A stretch of 5,639 nucleotides of DNA, from contig DBVN01000038.1 in NCBI GenBank assembly GCA_002308515.1, forward strand, positions 54,039-59,677. Reading direction: 5' to 3'. Under the pieces are notes generated by a model. That model searched no databases. It was not told where the DNA came from and saw only the letters and a program-made list of their open reading frames with translations. Origin of the DNA: Verrucomicrobia bacterium UBA1263. GTDB taxonomy: Bacteria > Verrucomicrobiota > Verrucomicrobiia > Limisphaerales > UBA1412. Position numbers and translations under genes: made by a program. Of the stretch, positions 1 to 5,639 are shown one piece after another. Each line of letters starts with the position of its first letter. Within the stretch, counting starts at the first letter, position 1.

Positions 1-689
1 ATGCCCAGACTCAGGGTGAAGAACGCCTGGTTGATCGCGCCCACGATCACACCGCCGTTTATTTTGGAGAAATCCGGTTTCAGGTAAAAGGTCAGCCCCT
101 CGGCGGCGCCCCGCATCATCACGCTGTTGACAGCCAGCGTCACCATAATGCCCAGCAATGCCAGCATCATATACTTGGTGACACGCTCCAGACCACTGTT
201 CAGGCTGAAGGAACAGATAAAAAATCCCAGCGCCACTACAGCGATCATATACAGCGCCATCGTCAGAGGATCCGAGCAGAGTTTGCCAAACTCCCCGGAG
301 ATACCCGCCGGATCCAGTCCCATGAACCTGCCCCGCGCCGTCGCGCCGCAGTAATAGAGCATCCAGCCGGTAACAGTCGTGTAAAACATCATCAGCAGAT
401 AATTGCCGGCCATTGCCAGCCAGCCGTGCAGATGCCAGCGTGTTCCCTTCGGCTCCAGTTCCTGATACATCCGGGCCACACTCTTCTGGCTGGCGCGCCC
501 CAGAGAGAACTCGATCAGCAGCACAGGCAAACCGATGGTCAACAGGAAGAACAAATAAATCAGGACAAACGCACCGCCGCCGTTCTGACCGGCAATGTAA
601 GGGAATTTCCAAACATTCCCCATACCGATGGCGCATCCCGCACTCAACAGAATGAAGCCCAGCCGTCCGCCTAATCTTTCTCGCTGCAT
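1..689 (-). CDS. Sodium:neurotransmitter symporter (SNF/NSS) family transporter, 3' part missing
   Basis: This is an inner-membrane Na+-coupled importer of the LeuT fold, which in bacteria usually carries amino acids or related amines; the substrate cannot be read from this fragment. The frame opens with ATG at 687-689 (MQRERLGGRLGF) and stays open for 229 codons to the window edge, so roughly the N-terminal half is present of a family usually 440-500 residues long. TM1 carries the family hallmark at residues 16-42, including GMGNVWKFPY and GQNGGGAF; N25 matches the Na+-binding Asn of LeuT TM1. TM2 ends in IEFSLGR. The segment FYTTVTGWMLYY fits TM3, TM4 and TM5 follow, and the fragment stops inside TM6 at AINQAFFTLSLG, the unwound substrate-binding helix. 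Only a weak GAGA-like ribosome-binding site is seen. The gene starts 43 bp after a tRNA-Gly with no terminator between them, so read-through from the tRNA promoter is possible. Family assignment is firm. Confidence 0.93.
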   Translation of the reverse strand, partial: MQRERLGGRLGFILLSAGCAIGMGNVWKFPYIAGQNGGGAFVLIYLFFLLTIGLPVLLIEFSLGRASQKSVARMYQELEPKGTRWHLHGWLAMAGNYLLMMFYTTVTGWMLYYCGATARGRFMGLDPAGISGEFGKLCSDPLTMALYMIAVVALGFFICSFSLNSGLERVTKYMMLALLGIMVTLAVNSVMMRGAAEGLTFYLKPDFSKINGGVIVGAINQAFFTLSLG

Positions 690-732
690 AAAGTTCTCTA
701 TCTATCTAAGCTGCTGTGGTTCAAAATGAAGT

Positions 733-806
733 TGGAGCGGGTGACGGGAATCGGACCCGCGTCTCAAGCTTGGGAAGCTCGCATTCTACCATTGAACAAC
801 ACCCGC
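733..806 (-). tRNA. tRNA-Gly, anticodon CCC
   Basis: The minus strand folds into a complete cloverleaf. The acceptor GCGGGTG (806-800) pairs with CACCCGC (743-737), followed by discriminator T at 736 and an encoded CCA at 735-733. The D stem is GTTC/GAAT with loop AATGGTA. The anticodon stem CGAGC/GCTTG contains one G-T pair and encloses the loop TTCCCAA, placing anticodon CCC at 774-772. The T stem GCGGG/CCCGT encloses the loop TCCGATT. The tRNA body is 71 nt, normal for a tRNA-Gly, and it decodes GGG. It lies between the terminator of the upstream small gene and the transporter gene. Confidence 0.97.
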
Positions 807-821
807 TCTAATAAAGCGGGT
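801..821 (-). repeat. Inverted repeat in tRNA-Gly leader that copies the 3' acceptor strand
   Basis: In the minus-strand precursor, ACCCGCT (821-815) is followed by 7 nt and then AGCGGGT (807-801), giving a perfect 7-bp stem with a 7-nt loop. The right arm is tRNA nucleotides 1-6 plus the base before them. The left arm is identical to the tRNA's own 3' strand plus discriminator (ACCCGCT, 742-736). The leader could therefore compete with the mature acceptor stem, or it could be a remnant of a tandem tRNA-Gly copy. The repeat is seen directly; the role is inference. Confidence 0.6.
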
Positions 822-824
822 CAT

Positions 825-853
825 AAGTTAGCAGAATCGTCCCGTGAATTCAA
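825..853 (-). promoter_or_regulatory. Candidate sigma-70-like promoter for tRNA-Gly
   Basis: Read on the minus strand, a -35-like TTGAAT (853-848) is separated by 17 bp from a weak -10-like TAACTT (830-825). A start about 7 bp downstream would fall near 818, some 12 nt before the tRNA 5' end and inside the leader repeat. It sits just after the terminator of the upstream gene, where a new promoter is expected. The -10 matches consensus at only three positions, so the call is tentative. Confidence 0.4.
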
Positions 854-883
854 GCCCTTTGAAGAGGAGATTTTCGCACCGGA

Positions 884-914
884 AACAAAAAAGACGCGAA
901 CCCTGCCGCGTCTT
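884..914 (-). terminator. Intrinsic terminator of the DUF4177-like gene
   Basis: On the minus strand, AAGACGCG (914-907) and CGCGTCTT (898-891) form a perfect 8-bp GC-rich stem around an 8-nt loop. A T-rich run, TCTTTTTTGTTT, begins in the last bases of the stem. It lies about 32 bp after the stop codon of the 65-residue gene and before the tRNA promoter candidate, so it separates the two units. This is a textbook Rho-independent terminator in this orientation; the opposite strand lacks a comparable T-run. Confidence 0.85.
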
Positions 915-945
915 CGCAAAAATCATTCATAAACAGCCGGTTGTC

Positions 946-1143
946 TTATTCTGTCTTATCCCGCTCCAGAATGATCATTAACTCGTTCTGCCCCAAGTTA
1001 AAGGAGGCAACAGACATGGAAACGCTGTTCACCACTTTCCAGCCTTCTTTGGCATAGGTGTTCAAAACTGTTTCCAAGGTTTCCGGATCAGCTTTTCCGC
1101 TGAACCATTTATCTTTTTGCGTCAGCACTTTGTATTCTTTCAT
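946..1143 (-). CDS. Small DUF4177-like protein, 65 residues
   Basis: This looks like a DUF4177-type domain, a small family of unknown function. It opens with MKEYKVLTQ (the YKV strand). A central helix with the typical LNTYAKEGWKVVNSV motif (about residues 27-41) follows, and it ends in the hydrophobic strand ELMIILERDK (about 54-63). No signal peptide, membrane helix or catalytic motif is visible, so a small cytosolic protein is likely. The ATG at 1141-1143 is the only sensible start, because the next Met is residue 43. There is no Shine-Dalgarno sequence. A near-consensus promoter ends 9 bp before the ATG, and an intrinsic terminator follows the stop, so it is transcribed alone. Hand-counted GC is about 43%, against about 55-57% in sampled stretches of the next gene. 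No function should be assigned. Confidence 0.82.
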   Translation of the reverse strand: MKEYKVLTQKDKWFSGKADPETLETVLNTYAKEGWKVVNSVSMSVASFNLGQNELMIILERDKTE

Positions 1144-1152
1144 ACGAAGGAT

Positions 1153-1182
1153 ATTTTAATGAAACCGGCTTCAAAGTGTCAA
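1153..1182 (-). promoter_or_regulatory. Strong sigma-70-like promoter of the DUF4177-like gene
   Basis: On the minus strand, a perfect TTGACA (1182-1177) is followed by an 18-bp spacer and TAAAAT (1158-1153), which matches the -10 consensus at five of six positions. Transcription would begin around 1145-1146, leaving only about 1-3 nt before the ATG at 1143. That agrees with the missing ribosome-binding site and predicts a leaderless or near-leaderless mRNA. Palindromic AT-rich sequence lies immediately upstream of the -35. Confidence 0.75.
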
Positions 1183-1185
1183 CCC

Positions 1186-1210
1186 AAAAATCTGATTTTT
1201 ATAAAAATCA
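1186..1210. repeat. Nested AT-rich palindromes, three AAAAATC half-sites
   Basis: AAAAATC occurs at 1186-1192 (+), as its complement GATTTTT at 1194-1200, and again at 1203-1209 (+). Positions 1193-1210 form a perfect 18-bp palindrome, TGATTTTTATAAAAATCA, and 1186-1200 form a second one with a 1-bp centre. The cluster overlaps the TGA stop of the 732-residue gene and ends 3 bp before the -35 of the next promoter. It could be an operator, an AT-rich upstream promoter element, or a weak AU hairpin with a T-run ending the upstream operon. The sequence does not decide between these. Confidence 0.6.
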
Positions 1211-3406
1211 ATACTCTATCCGCAATTCTCTGGCCGAAGCGGTGTTATCGAACTTCAGCCACATCAAACGGGAAATGACATCGTACTCGAAATCGGTCAG
1301 TTTTTCTCCGCCCAGTATCACATTTTTTGGCACATTGGGGATATTGAGCAGCATGATGGCTTTGGTCCCGCCGATACCCTCCAGATTGCAGGTAAAGGTG
1401 CCGTTCTGATTCCGGTCCTGGTCTTTCTTTTCGCCCCAGACTTTGCAGGCCGCCGCCAGCACGGAGGGTTCATCCCCTTTCTGGACTTTATCCAGATTCA
1501 GCAGAAGGTAACGGCTGCCGGGTGTGAAGTCAACCGAGGTCAGCACTTTGAGCGAGGGATCGAACAGGTTCACGAACCGGCCGTCCACGCCCCAGGGTTC
1601 TTCCCGGATGGATTCATCCAGACCGGCGGCGATAAAGTACGGCCCGCGGCGCAGTGTGAGACAGCTGCGCTCGTTCAGTTTGACCTTGCGGCTCTGGGAT
1701 GCCAGAAAACGAAGCGATGCCATCAGGTTCTCCTGCTCGCCCGGAGTGGTGGCAATGGCTTTGGGGCTTTTCTTTTCCACATAGACATAGCCTTTCCCCA
1801 GCTTGTAAAGGGTGCCGTCCACGGGTGTCTCGACCGGTTTCCTGAGATCCAGTATCTCCATCAGATGTTCACGCGGTGTGGCATATTTTCTGCCGTCGGA
1901 ATTCCACCAGTCCTTCACCGCGTTGAAAGGATCGGAATCGGCATCAATGATCGCCAGCAGACCGCCCTTTTTGACCCAGTCCGCGATGGGCTTGTGATAG
2001 TCGGGAGAAAGCGGTTTCATTCCCTCATAGCTGAGGAGGAGCATCTTGTAGTCTTTCAGATAATCCTTGATGCCCACGTTTTCCAGCTGGACCATATCCA
2101 CCGGGATGCCGCGTTTGACCAGCGGCAGCGCCAGTCCATAGACATAGTCCAGATGCTCCGCGAAACCAAACTCGCCCCGTTCAAACATCAAAGAGTCGCT
2201 GACGAACTGCCCCACTTTGCTGGAAGGCTGATCCCATTCCCAGTCGGACTGGTTCATATCGTTCAGAGCCGTCATGACAATCTGCAGTTCCGTGGCGTAA
2301 TCAGCCGGGATCCCCTGCCGCTGTTCCGCCGGCACGTTCGCCGGGTAGCGGCCTCTGAAGACACGATCCGGCCAGGGCATCACTTCATAGCGCCAGACTT
2401 CCGGCTGGAGCAGTGACGCAGTCAGCGTTGATTCCCAGTTCACGCGGTAATCGGTCCAGTCGTGCTTGGGATCGTCCTCGACCGGGTCATTCAAATACCA
2501 GACAGTGCGCCCGGTGGAACGCACCAAGTTGTACATGGAAGAATACTCCAGGAAGGCACTCTCGAATGTGCGCTCTTTGAACTCACCGTTATAATACACC
2601 GGGGAACGGGCCGTACCCGTCCAGACCTGGGCGATGTAGCCGTCACAGCCCTTCAGCTGAGCCAAACTGGATTCGGGACTGACGATGTTCCAATGCGCAT
2701 AGCTCAGCAACGAATGAGTCGGCACATAGCATTTGACATCCGTGCCGTGTTCCTTGTTGTAGTCCTGGATAAAATCAAAGACCTGCTGCAAAGCGCGGCG
2801 GTAAAGATAGTATTTCAGCTTGCCGGATTTCCACTGAGCATCCACGGAGGTATGCTGCGGCTGCCAGTCCTCGTGATAGTAGTCCTTCCACTCTTTCTTG
2901 AAGCCTTCGGAATAACCGGCACGAACCCAGAATTCCGGCTCCTCCAGATGAACGGCCTGCACTCCGGCATCCAAAGCGCGCTTTACGCCCACGCAAAGGA
3001 ATTTTCCGTAATTAGCACCCGGCGACATATAATAGACATCGCCGCCGTGACTGATCTTATTGCCGGCTTTATCGGTCTGAGCTTCGTTCTCATGATTGAT
3101 ATTATCGAAACGGCCGTAGAGATAGTCCTGATACTCGCCCCAGGAAACGCCCGTCATCAGATGAACACGATAACCGCGATCCCGCCATGTTTTCACGCGG
3201 GCGGGCATCCCCTTGTCAATGCCATACACGATCGCCACATCCGAGCGCAGATTGATGTCATCCGCGTAGGGCGCGGCCGTCTGGAAACAAGTGCGCTCCA
3301 TGATCTGTTTGGGATCGTCCAGCTGCTGGGCACAGGCACAGGCCGCCAGCAGTGCCAGACCGCAAAGCCAGCTCACGGGGGAACGGGTTATGGAAATTTT
3401 CTTCAT
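1208..3406 (-). CDS. Large exported protein, probable glycosidase-like barrel plus amidotransferase-like domain
   Basis: I do not recognise a named family. The 732-residue product begins with an export signal: KK at 2-3, then a hydrophobic stretch from about 11 to 26. A lipobox-like LAAC (20-23) would make it a lipoprotein on C23; signal peptidase I cleavage after ACA at 26 is the alternative. Residues about 55-345 have the strand-helix rhythm of a TIM barrel, with strands near DVAIVYG, YRVHLMTGV, AVHLEEPEFW (151-160), VKCYVPTH, DGYIAQVW and TVWYLNDP. E155 and E156 sit where a barrel glycosidase could place an acid. Residues about 420-500 (YKMLLLSYEGM, then GGLLAIIDAD) resemble the amidotransferase-like domain that follows the barrel in GH42-type enzymes. 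The last 150 or so residues are beta-rich. It follows hisC by 22 bp and probably shares its transcript. Function, substrate and catalysis are inference; the coding call itself is strong. Confidence 0.85.
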   Translation of the reverse strand: MKKISITRSPVSWLCGLALLAACACAQQLDDPKQIMERTCFQTAAPYADDINLRSDVAIVYGIDKGMPARVKTWRDRGYRVHLMTGVSWGEYQDYLYGRFDNINHENEAQTDKAGNKISHGGDVYYMSPGANYGKFLCVGVKRALDAGVQAVHLEEPEFWVRAGYSEGFKKEWKDYYHEDWQPQHTSVDAQWKSGKLKYYLYRRALQQVFDFIQDYNKEHGTDVKCYVPTHSLLSYAHWNIVSPESSLAQLKGCDGYIAQVWTGTARSPVYYNGEFKERTFESAFLEYSSMYNLVRSTGRTVWYLNDPVEDDPKHDWTDYRVNWESTLTASLLQPEVWRYEVMPWPDRVFRGRYPANVPAEQRQGIPADYATELQIVMTALNDMNQSDWEWDQPSSKVGQFVSDSLMFERGEFGFAEHLDYVYGLALPLVKRGIPVDMVQLENVGIKDYLKDYKMLLLSYEGMKPLSPDYHKPIADWVKKGGLLAIIDADSDPFNAVKDWWNSDGRKYATPREHLMEILDLRKPVETPVDGTLYKLGKGYVYVEKKSPKAIATTPGEQENLMASLRFLASQSRKVKLNERSCLTLRRGPYFIAAGLDESIREEPWGVDGRFVNLFDPSLKVLTSVDFTPGSRYLLLNLDKVQKGDEPSVLAAACKVWGEKKDQDRNQNGTFTCNLEGIGGTKAIMLLNIPNVPKNVILGGEKLTDFEYDVISRLMWLKFDNTASARELRIEY

Positions 3407-3410
3407 CTGT

Positions 3411-3420
3411 CTTCTCTCTT
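3411..3420 (-). promoter_or_regulatory. Purine-rich ribosome-binding tract of the exported protein
   Basis: On the minus strand, AAGAGAGAAG ends 4 nt before the ATG at 3404-3406. It is a purine-rich but non-canonical Shine-Dalgarno. It supports this ATG as the start, together with the Lys-Lys and hydrophobic signal sequence that follows directly. Confidence 0.4.
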
Positions 3421-3428
3421 CGTTTTTT

Positions 3429-4529
3429 TTAAATTTTGGCTAAGATCGCTTCCGTGACCTCACGGAAACGAGTCATCTCTTCCTCGCTACCGATGCTGAT
3501 GCGCAGATACTCCGTCACATCCGGCTGAGCCCACCAGCGCACCAGGACGTTCTGCTCTTTGTACAGCTCATACCAGCGTTTGGCGGCGACTTTCGGCGGT
3601 TTTACAAAAATAAAATTGGTCTGACTGGGACGAGTCCGGAACCCGTGCCCGGCAAGCCATTCCAGCGTCTGCGAACGGGTCTTTTTAATGCGCTCGAAAT
3701 TGGCGCGGTAGTAGTCCAAATGATCCAGTGTAGCCTCCGCCGCGATCTGTCCCAATCCATTCACGTTGTAACTGCCGCGGATCTTGTGCATCGCGCCGAC
3801 CAGCTCTTCAGACCCCACACAATAGCCCACGCGCTGGAAACACAGGCAGTAGGCTTTGGAGAAGGTGCGCGCGACAAGCACATTAGGATATTTAGCCGCC
3901 AGAGACATGGCGTTCTCCTCGGCAAAATCCGCATAAGCCTCATCCAGCAGGATCACACCCTTTTGCGCCGCGCACAGTTTTTCGAGCGCCGCCGTGGTAT
4001 AGCCCTGTCCGGTAGGCGCGTTCGGTGTGGTAACAAAAGTCAGGGCCGCGTTGAAATCCCAAACGCCGTCCGCTTTGAGCTTCTCCACGGAAGGAATGTC
4101 AAAATCCGGCAGCAGCGGTACTTCGTTCTTGACCACGCCCGACATTTCCGCCAGGACAGGATACAAACTGTAGCTGGGCGTAAAGTATTGAACAGTACAT
4201 CCGGAGCGATCGGCTCCATCGGTCAGCGCATCCACATACGCGCGGACCGCCAGTTCCAAAACTTCATCCGAACCGGTGCCGACCAGGATATTCTCTTTTT
4301 TGCAGCCGTGCAAAGCGGCCAGTTTCACGCGCAGAGCGTCCGCCGTGGGATTCGGGTAACGACGCAGACGACCATCCACAGCAGCCTTGACAGTATCCAA
4401 CACGGCCGGAGCCGGCGGATAAGGATTCTCATTCGTATTCAGACGAACCAGTCCCGGAACGATCACCTGCTCGCCGGGAACATAAGGTTTCAGCCCTTCT
4501 ATCAGCGGGCGTATCAAACTTTTTCTCAT
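3429..4529 (-). CDS. hisC: Histidinol-phosphate aminotransferase
   Basis: This is a PLP-dependent class II aminotransferase that converts imidazole-acetol phosphate plus glutamate to histidinol phosphate and 2-oxoglutarate in cytosolic histidine synthesis. Its 366 residues match the usual length. Motifs in order are LNTNENPYPPAP (30-41), GTGSDEVLEL (84-93), TPNAPTG (168-174), LLDEAYADF (194-202) with D196 and Y199 near the cofactor, RTFSK (221-225) with K225 as the Schiff-base lysine, QRVGY (232-236), TNFIFVKPP (304-312) and YLRISIG (341-347). I chose the ATG at 4527-4529 (MRKSLIRPLIEGLKPYVPG) because the family begins this way; an in-frame ATG at 4577 would overlap pyrC by 37 bp and add an unconserved extension. 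It lies 11 bp after pyrC and 22 bp before the exported-protein gene, with no other his gene in view. The sequence after the lysine (AYCLCFQ) departs from the common AFGLAGL. Related aminotransferases acting on aromatic amino acids cannot be fully excluded. Confidence 0.92.
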   Translation of the reverse strand: MRKSLIRPLIEGLKPYVPGEQVIVPGLVRLNTNENPYPPAPAVLDTVKAAVDGRLRRYPNPTADALRVKLAALHGCKKENILVGTGSDEVLELAVRAYVDALTDGADRSGCTVQYFTPSYSLYPVLAEMSGVVKNEVPLLPDFDIPSVEKLKADGVWDFNAALTFVTTPNAPTGQGYTTAALEKLCAAQKGVILLDEAYADFAEENAMSLAAKYPNVLVARTFSKAYCLCFQRVGYCVGSEELVGAMHKIRGSYNVNGLGQIAAEATLDHLDYYRANFERIKKTRSQTLEWLAGHGFRTRPSQTNFIFVKPPKVAAKRWYELYKEQNVLVRWWAQPDVTEYLRISIGSEEEMTRFREVTEAILAKI

Positions 4530-4540
4530 TCTCAAGTAAA

Positions 4541-5639
4541 TTACTGTTTCCCGTAAACCTGCTTGCCGGCGACCCACACGGCCACCGCGCGGCCCTTGAT
4601 CGGCCAGCCGTTGAAAGGTGAATTATGCGACTTGCTCGCGCCTTGCGTGGTGTCATAGATCCATTCTTCATCCAAGTCCAGCACGGTCAGATCCGCGTCC
4701 GCGCCCACGCTCAGAGTCCCCTTGGGGATGCCCAGCAGACCGGCAGGAACGGTTGTGAATTTCCGCACCAGCTCCGGCAGGGTCAAAATACCCCGATGAT
4801 ACAGTCCCGTCAGGGCCAGACCGATTTCCGTTTCCAGACCGATGACCCCGAAAGGCGCCAAATCGAACTCCACCTCTTTCTCATAGCCGCAGTGCGGAGC
4901 ATGATCACTGGAGATCACGTCTATGGTTCCGTCCTTCAGTCCCTCCAGGATGGCTTTGCGGTCTTCCGCGGAACCCAGCGGCGGATTCATCTTGAAAAAC
5001 GTGTTATATCGTTTCCATTCGGGCCGGGCCGCCGTCTTACCGATCCCGGTAAAAATATCAAAATAGCTCTTGCCGTCTTCAGCCCAGAAAGCCTCCGAAC
5101 CGGCCAGCGAAGCATCCGTCAGCGTGATATAATGCGGACACGACTCGGCATAGATGGAAACGCCCTCCGCCTTGGCCTTGCGGATCATGGCCACACTCTC
5201 CGCGCTGCTCACATGCTGGCAATACATCCGCGCGCCCAGTGTCTTGGCCAGCAGGATATCACGAGCCACGATGATCTCCTCGCCCAGACTGGGCCAGCCG
5301 CGCAGTCCCAGACGGGTACTCCAGTAACCGGCGTGCATCACCCCGTCGCTGGTCGCACTCACATCCTGACAATGATCCATCACCAGCAGATCGAATATCT
5401 GAGCATACTCCACGGAACGGCGCATCAGATCATTATTCTGGATGCAGCGGCCGTCATCGGTGATCGCCACAACACCGGATTTCTTGAGGCCGCCGATGGG
5501 AGCCATCTCCTCACCGGCCAATCCCTTGCTGATCGCACCCGCGATGAAGACATTCACCGCGGCGTCACGATGACAATGTTCCGCGACAAATGTCACCGCG
5601 CTGGGCGAATCCAGCGGCGGGACCGTATTGGGCATACAG
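4541..5639 (-). CDS. pyrC: Dihydroorotase, class I, 5' end beyond the window
   Basis: This is a zinc-dependent amidohydrolase that interconverts N-carbamoyl-L-aspartate and L-dihydroorotate in cytosolic de novo pyrimidine synthesis. Numbered from the first visible Met (5635), which is internal, motifs are MPNTVPPLDS (1-10), KGLAGEEMAPIGGLKKSG (37-54), TDDG (59-62), MDHCQD (86-91), QHVSS (140-144), AESCPHY (163-169), KMNPPLG (215-221), SSDHAPH (242-248) and PFGVIGLETE (261-270). Metal or catalytic candidates are D60 or D61, H88, H141 and D244. The closing part (GTLSVGADADLTVLD, then SPFNGWPIKGRAVAVWVAGKQVYG) is typical. The MPNT motif normally lies about 85-90 residues into the protein, so the first barrel strand with its HxH metal site is missing, and the frame runs off the edge. 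The stretch at about 174-215 seems longer than in the usual enzyme. It is the first visible gene of the pyrC-hisC-exported-protein run. Hydantoinase or allantoinase is less likely given MPNT and the FGVIGLET motif. Confidence 0.93.
   Translation of the reverse strand, partial: CMPNTVPPLDSPSAVTFVAEHCHRDAAVNVFIAGAISKGLAGEEMAPIGGLKKSGVVAITDDGRCIQNNDLMRRSVEYAQIFDLLVMDHCQDVSATSDGVMHAGYWSTRLGLRGWPSLGEEIIVARDILLAKTLGARMYCQHVSSAESVAMIRKAKAEGVSIYAESCPHYITLTDASLAGSEAFWAEDGKSYFDIFTGIGKTAARPEWKRYNTFFKMNPPLGSAEDRKAILEGLKDGTIDVISSDHAPHCGYEKEVEFDLAPFGVIGLETEIGLALTGLYHRGILTLPELVRKFTTVPAGLLGIPKGTLSVGADADLTVLDLDEEWIYDTTQGASKSHNSPFNGWPIKGRAVAVWVAGKQVYGKQ

Noticed and set aside
700..715. Short tandem run of TATC/GATA before the transporter
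   Set aside because: It has only about two and a half 4-nt units, too short to call a functional or variable repeat.
413..932. Several short plus-strand frames over the transporter and tRNA
   Set aside because: Those over 413-674 are antisense to conserved transporter segments. The one at 726-932 runs through the tRNA and the terminator, which is not compatible with a real gene.
733..1143. Possible integrated element: AT-richer small gene next to a tRNA
   Set aside because: There is no integrase, no direct repeat of the tRNA 3' end of attachment-site length (only 7 nt matches, in opposite context), and the small gene has its own ordinary promoter and terminator.
1865..2416. Plus-strand open frame of 183 codons
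   Set aside because: It lies wholly within the minus-strand exported-protein gene and shows no motif or ribosome-binding site of its own.
2462..3457. Long plus-strand open frame of 331 codons opposite the exported-protein gene
   Set aside because: It is antisense to a frame with a signal peptide and protein-like composition. Its translation is hydrophobic and low in recognisable motifs, as expected for the reverse frame of a GC-biased gene.
3645..4556. Plus-strand open frame of 303 codons opposite hisC
   Set aside because: The minus strand carries unmistakable HisC motifs over the same span. The plus-strand product is rich in Arg, Gln and His with no family resemblance.
4530..4577. Longer hisC start at ATG 4577
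   Set aside because: It adds 16 residues not expected in HisC and overlaps pyrC by 37 bp; the ATG at 4529 gives the normal N-terminus.
5633..5635. ATG at 5635 as the start of dihydroorotase
   Set aside because: It is the Met of the internal MPNT motif. The frame stays open to the edge, and the essential N-terminal HxH metal site must lie further upstream.

Overview
This is a bacterial chromosomal window in which every supported gene lies on the minus strand, so it reads from right to left. GC is roughly 55% over the larger genes (hand-counted samples). Ribosome-binding sites are weak or absent, hisC sits outside any his operon, and a large unfamiliar exported protein follows it. That mixture would fit a PVC-type anaerobe (Lentisphaerota, Verrucomicrobiota or Kiritimatiellota), but this is a low-confidence inference from protein flavour; nothing in the window fixes the taxon.

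Right-hand block (5639 to 1208): three closely spaced genes that look like one operon. The first is a class I dihydroorotase (pyrC), cut at its 5' end by the window edge. After 11 bp comes a histidinol-phosphate aminotransferase (hisC). After a further 22 bp comes a 732-residue exported protein or lipoprotein. The two enzymes are pyrimidine and histidine housekeeping functions. The exported protein appears to combine a glycosidase-like barrel with a glutamine-amidotransferase-like domain and a C-terminal beta-rich part. It has no obvious link to the enzymes, and I cannot assign it to a named family.

Middle (1210 to 884): a short AT-rich spacer carries nested palindromes built from three copies of AAAAATC. 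Next to it is a strong sigma-70-like promoter (TTGACA, 18 bp, TAAAAT) whose predicted start lies almost at the ATG of a 65-residue DUF4177-like protein. That gene is followed by a clear intrinsic terminator, so it is a self-contained single-gene unit, and it is more AT-rich (about 43% GC) than its neighbours.

Left-hand block (853 to 1): a plausible promoter precedes a tRNA-Gly(CCC) gene with an encoded CCA end. The tRNA leader contains a 7-nt copy of the tRNA's own 3' acceptor strand. Only 43 bp later begins a sodium:neurotransmitter-symporter-family transporter, which runs off the left edge within its sixth membrane segment.

There is no CRISPR array, insertion sequence, phage gene or rRNA. 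The points most worth a second look are the 732-residue exported protein, the palindrome cluster beside the near-leaderless promoter, and the acceptor-mimicking tRNA leader.
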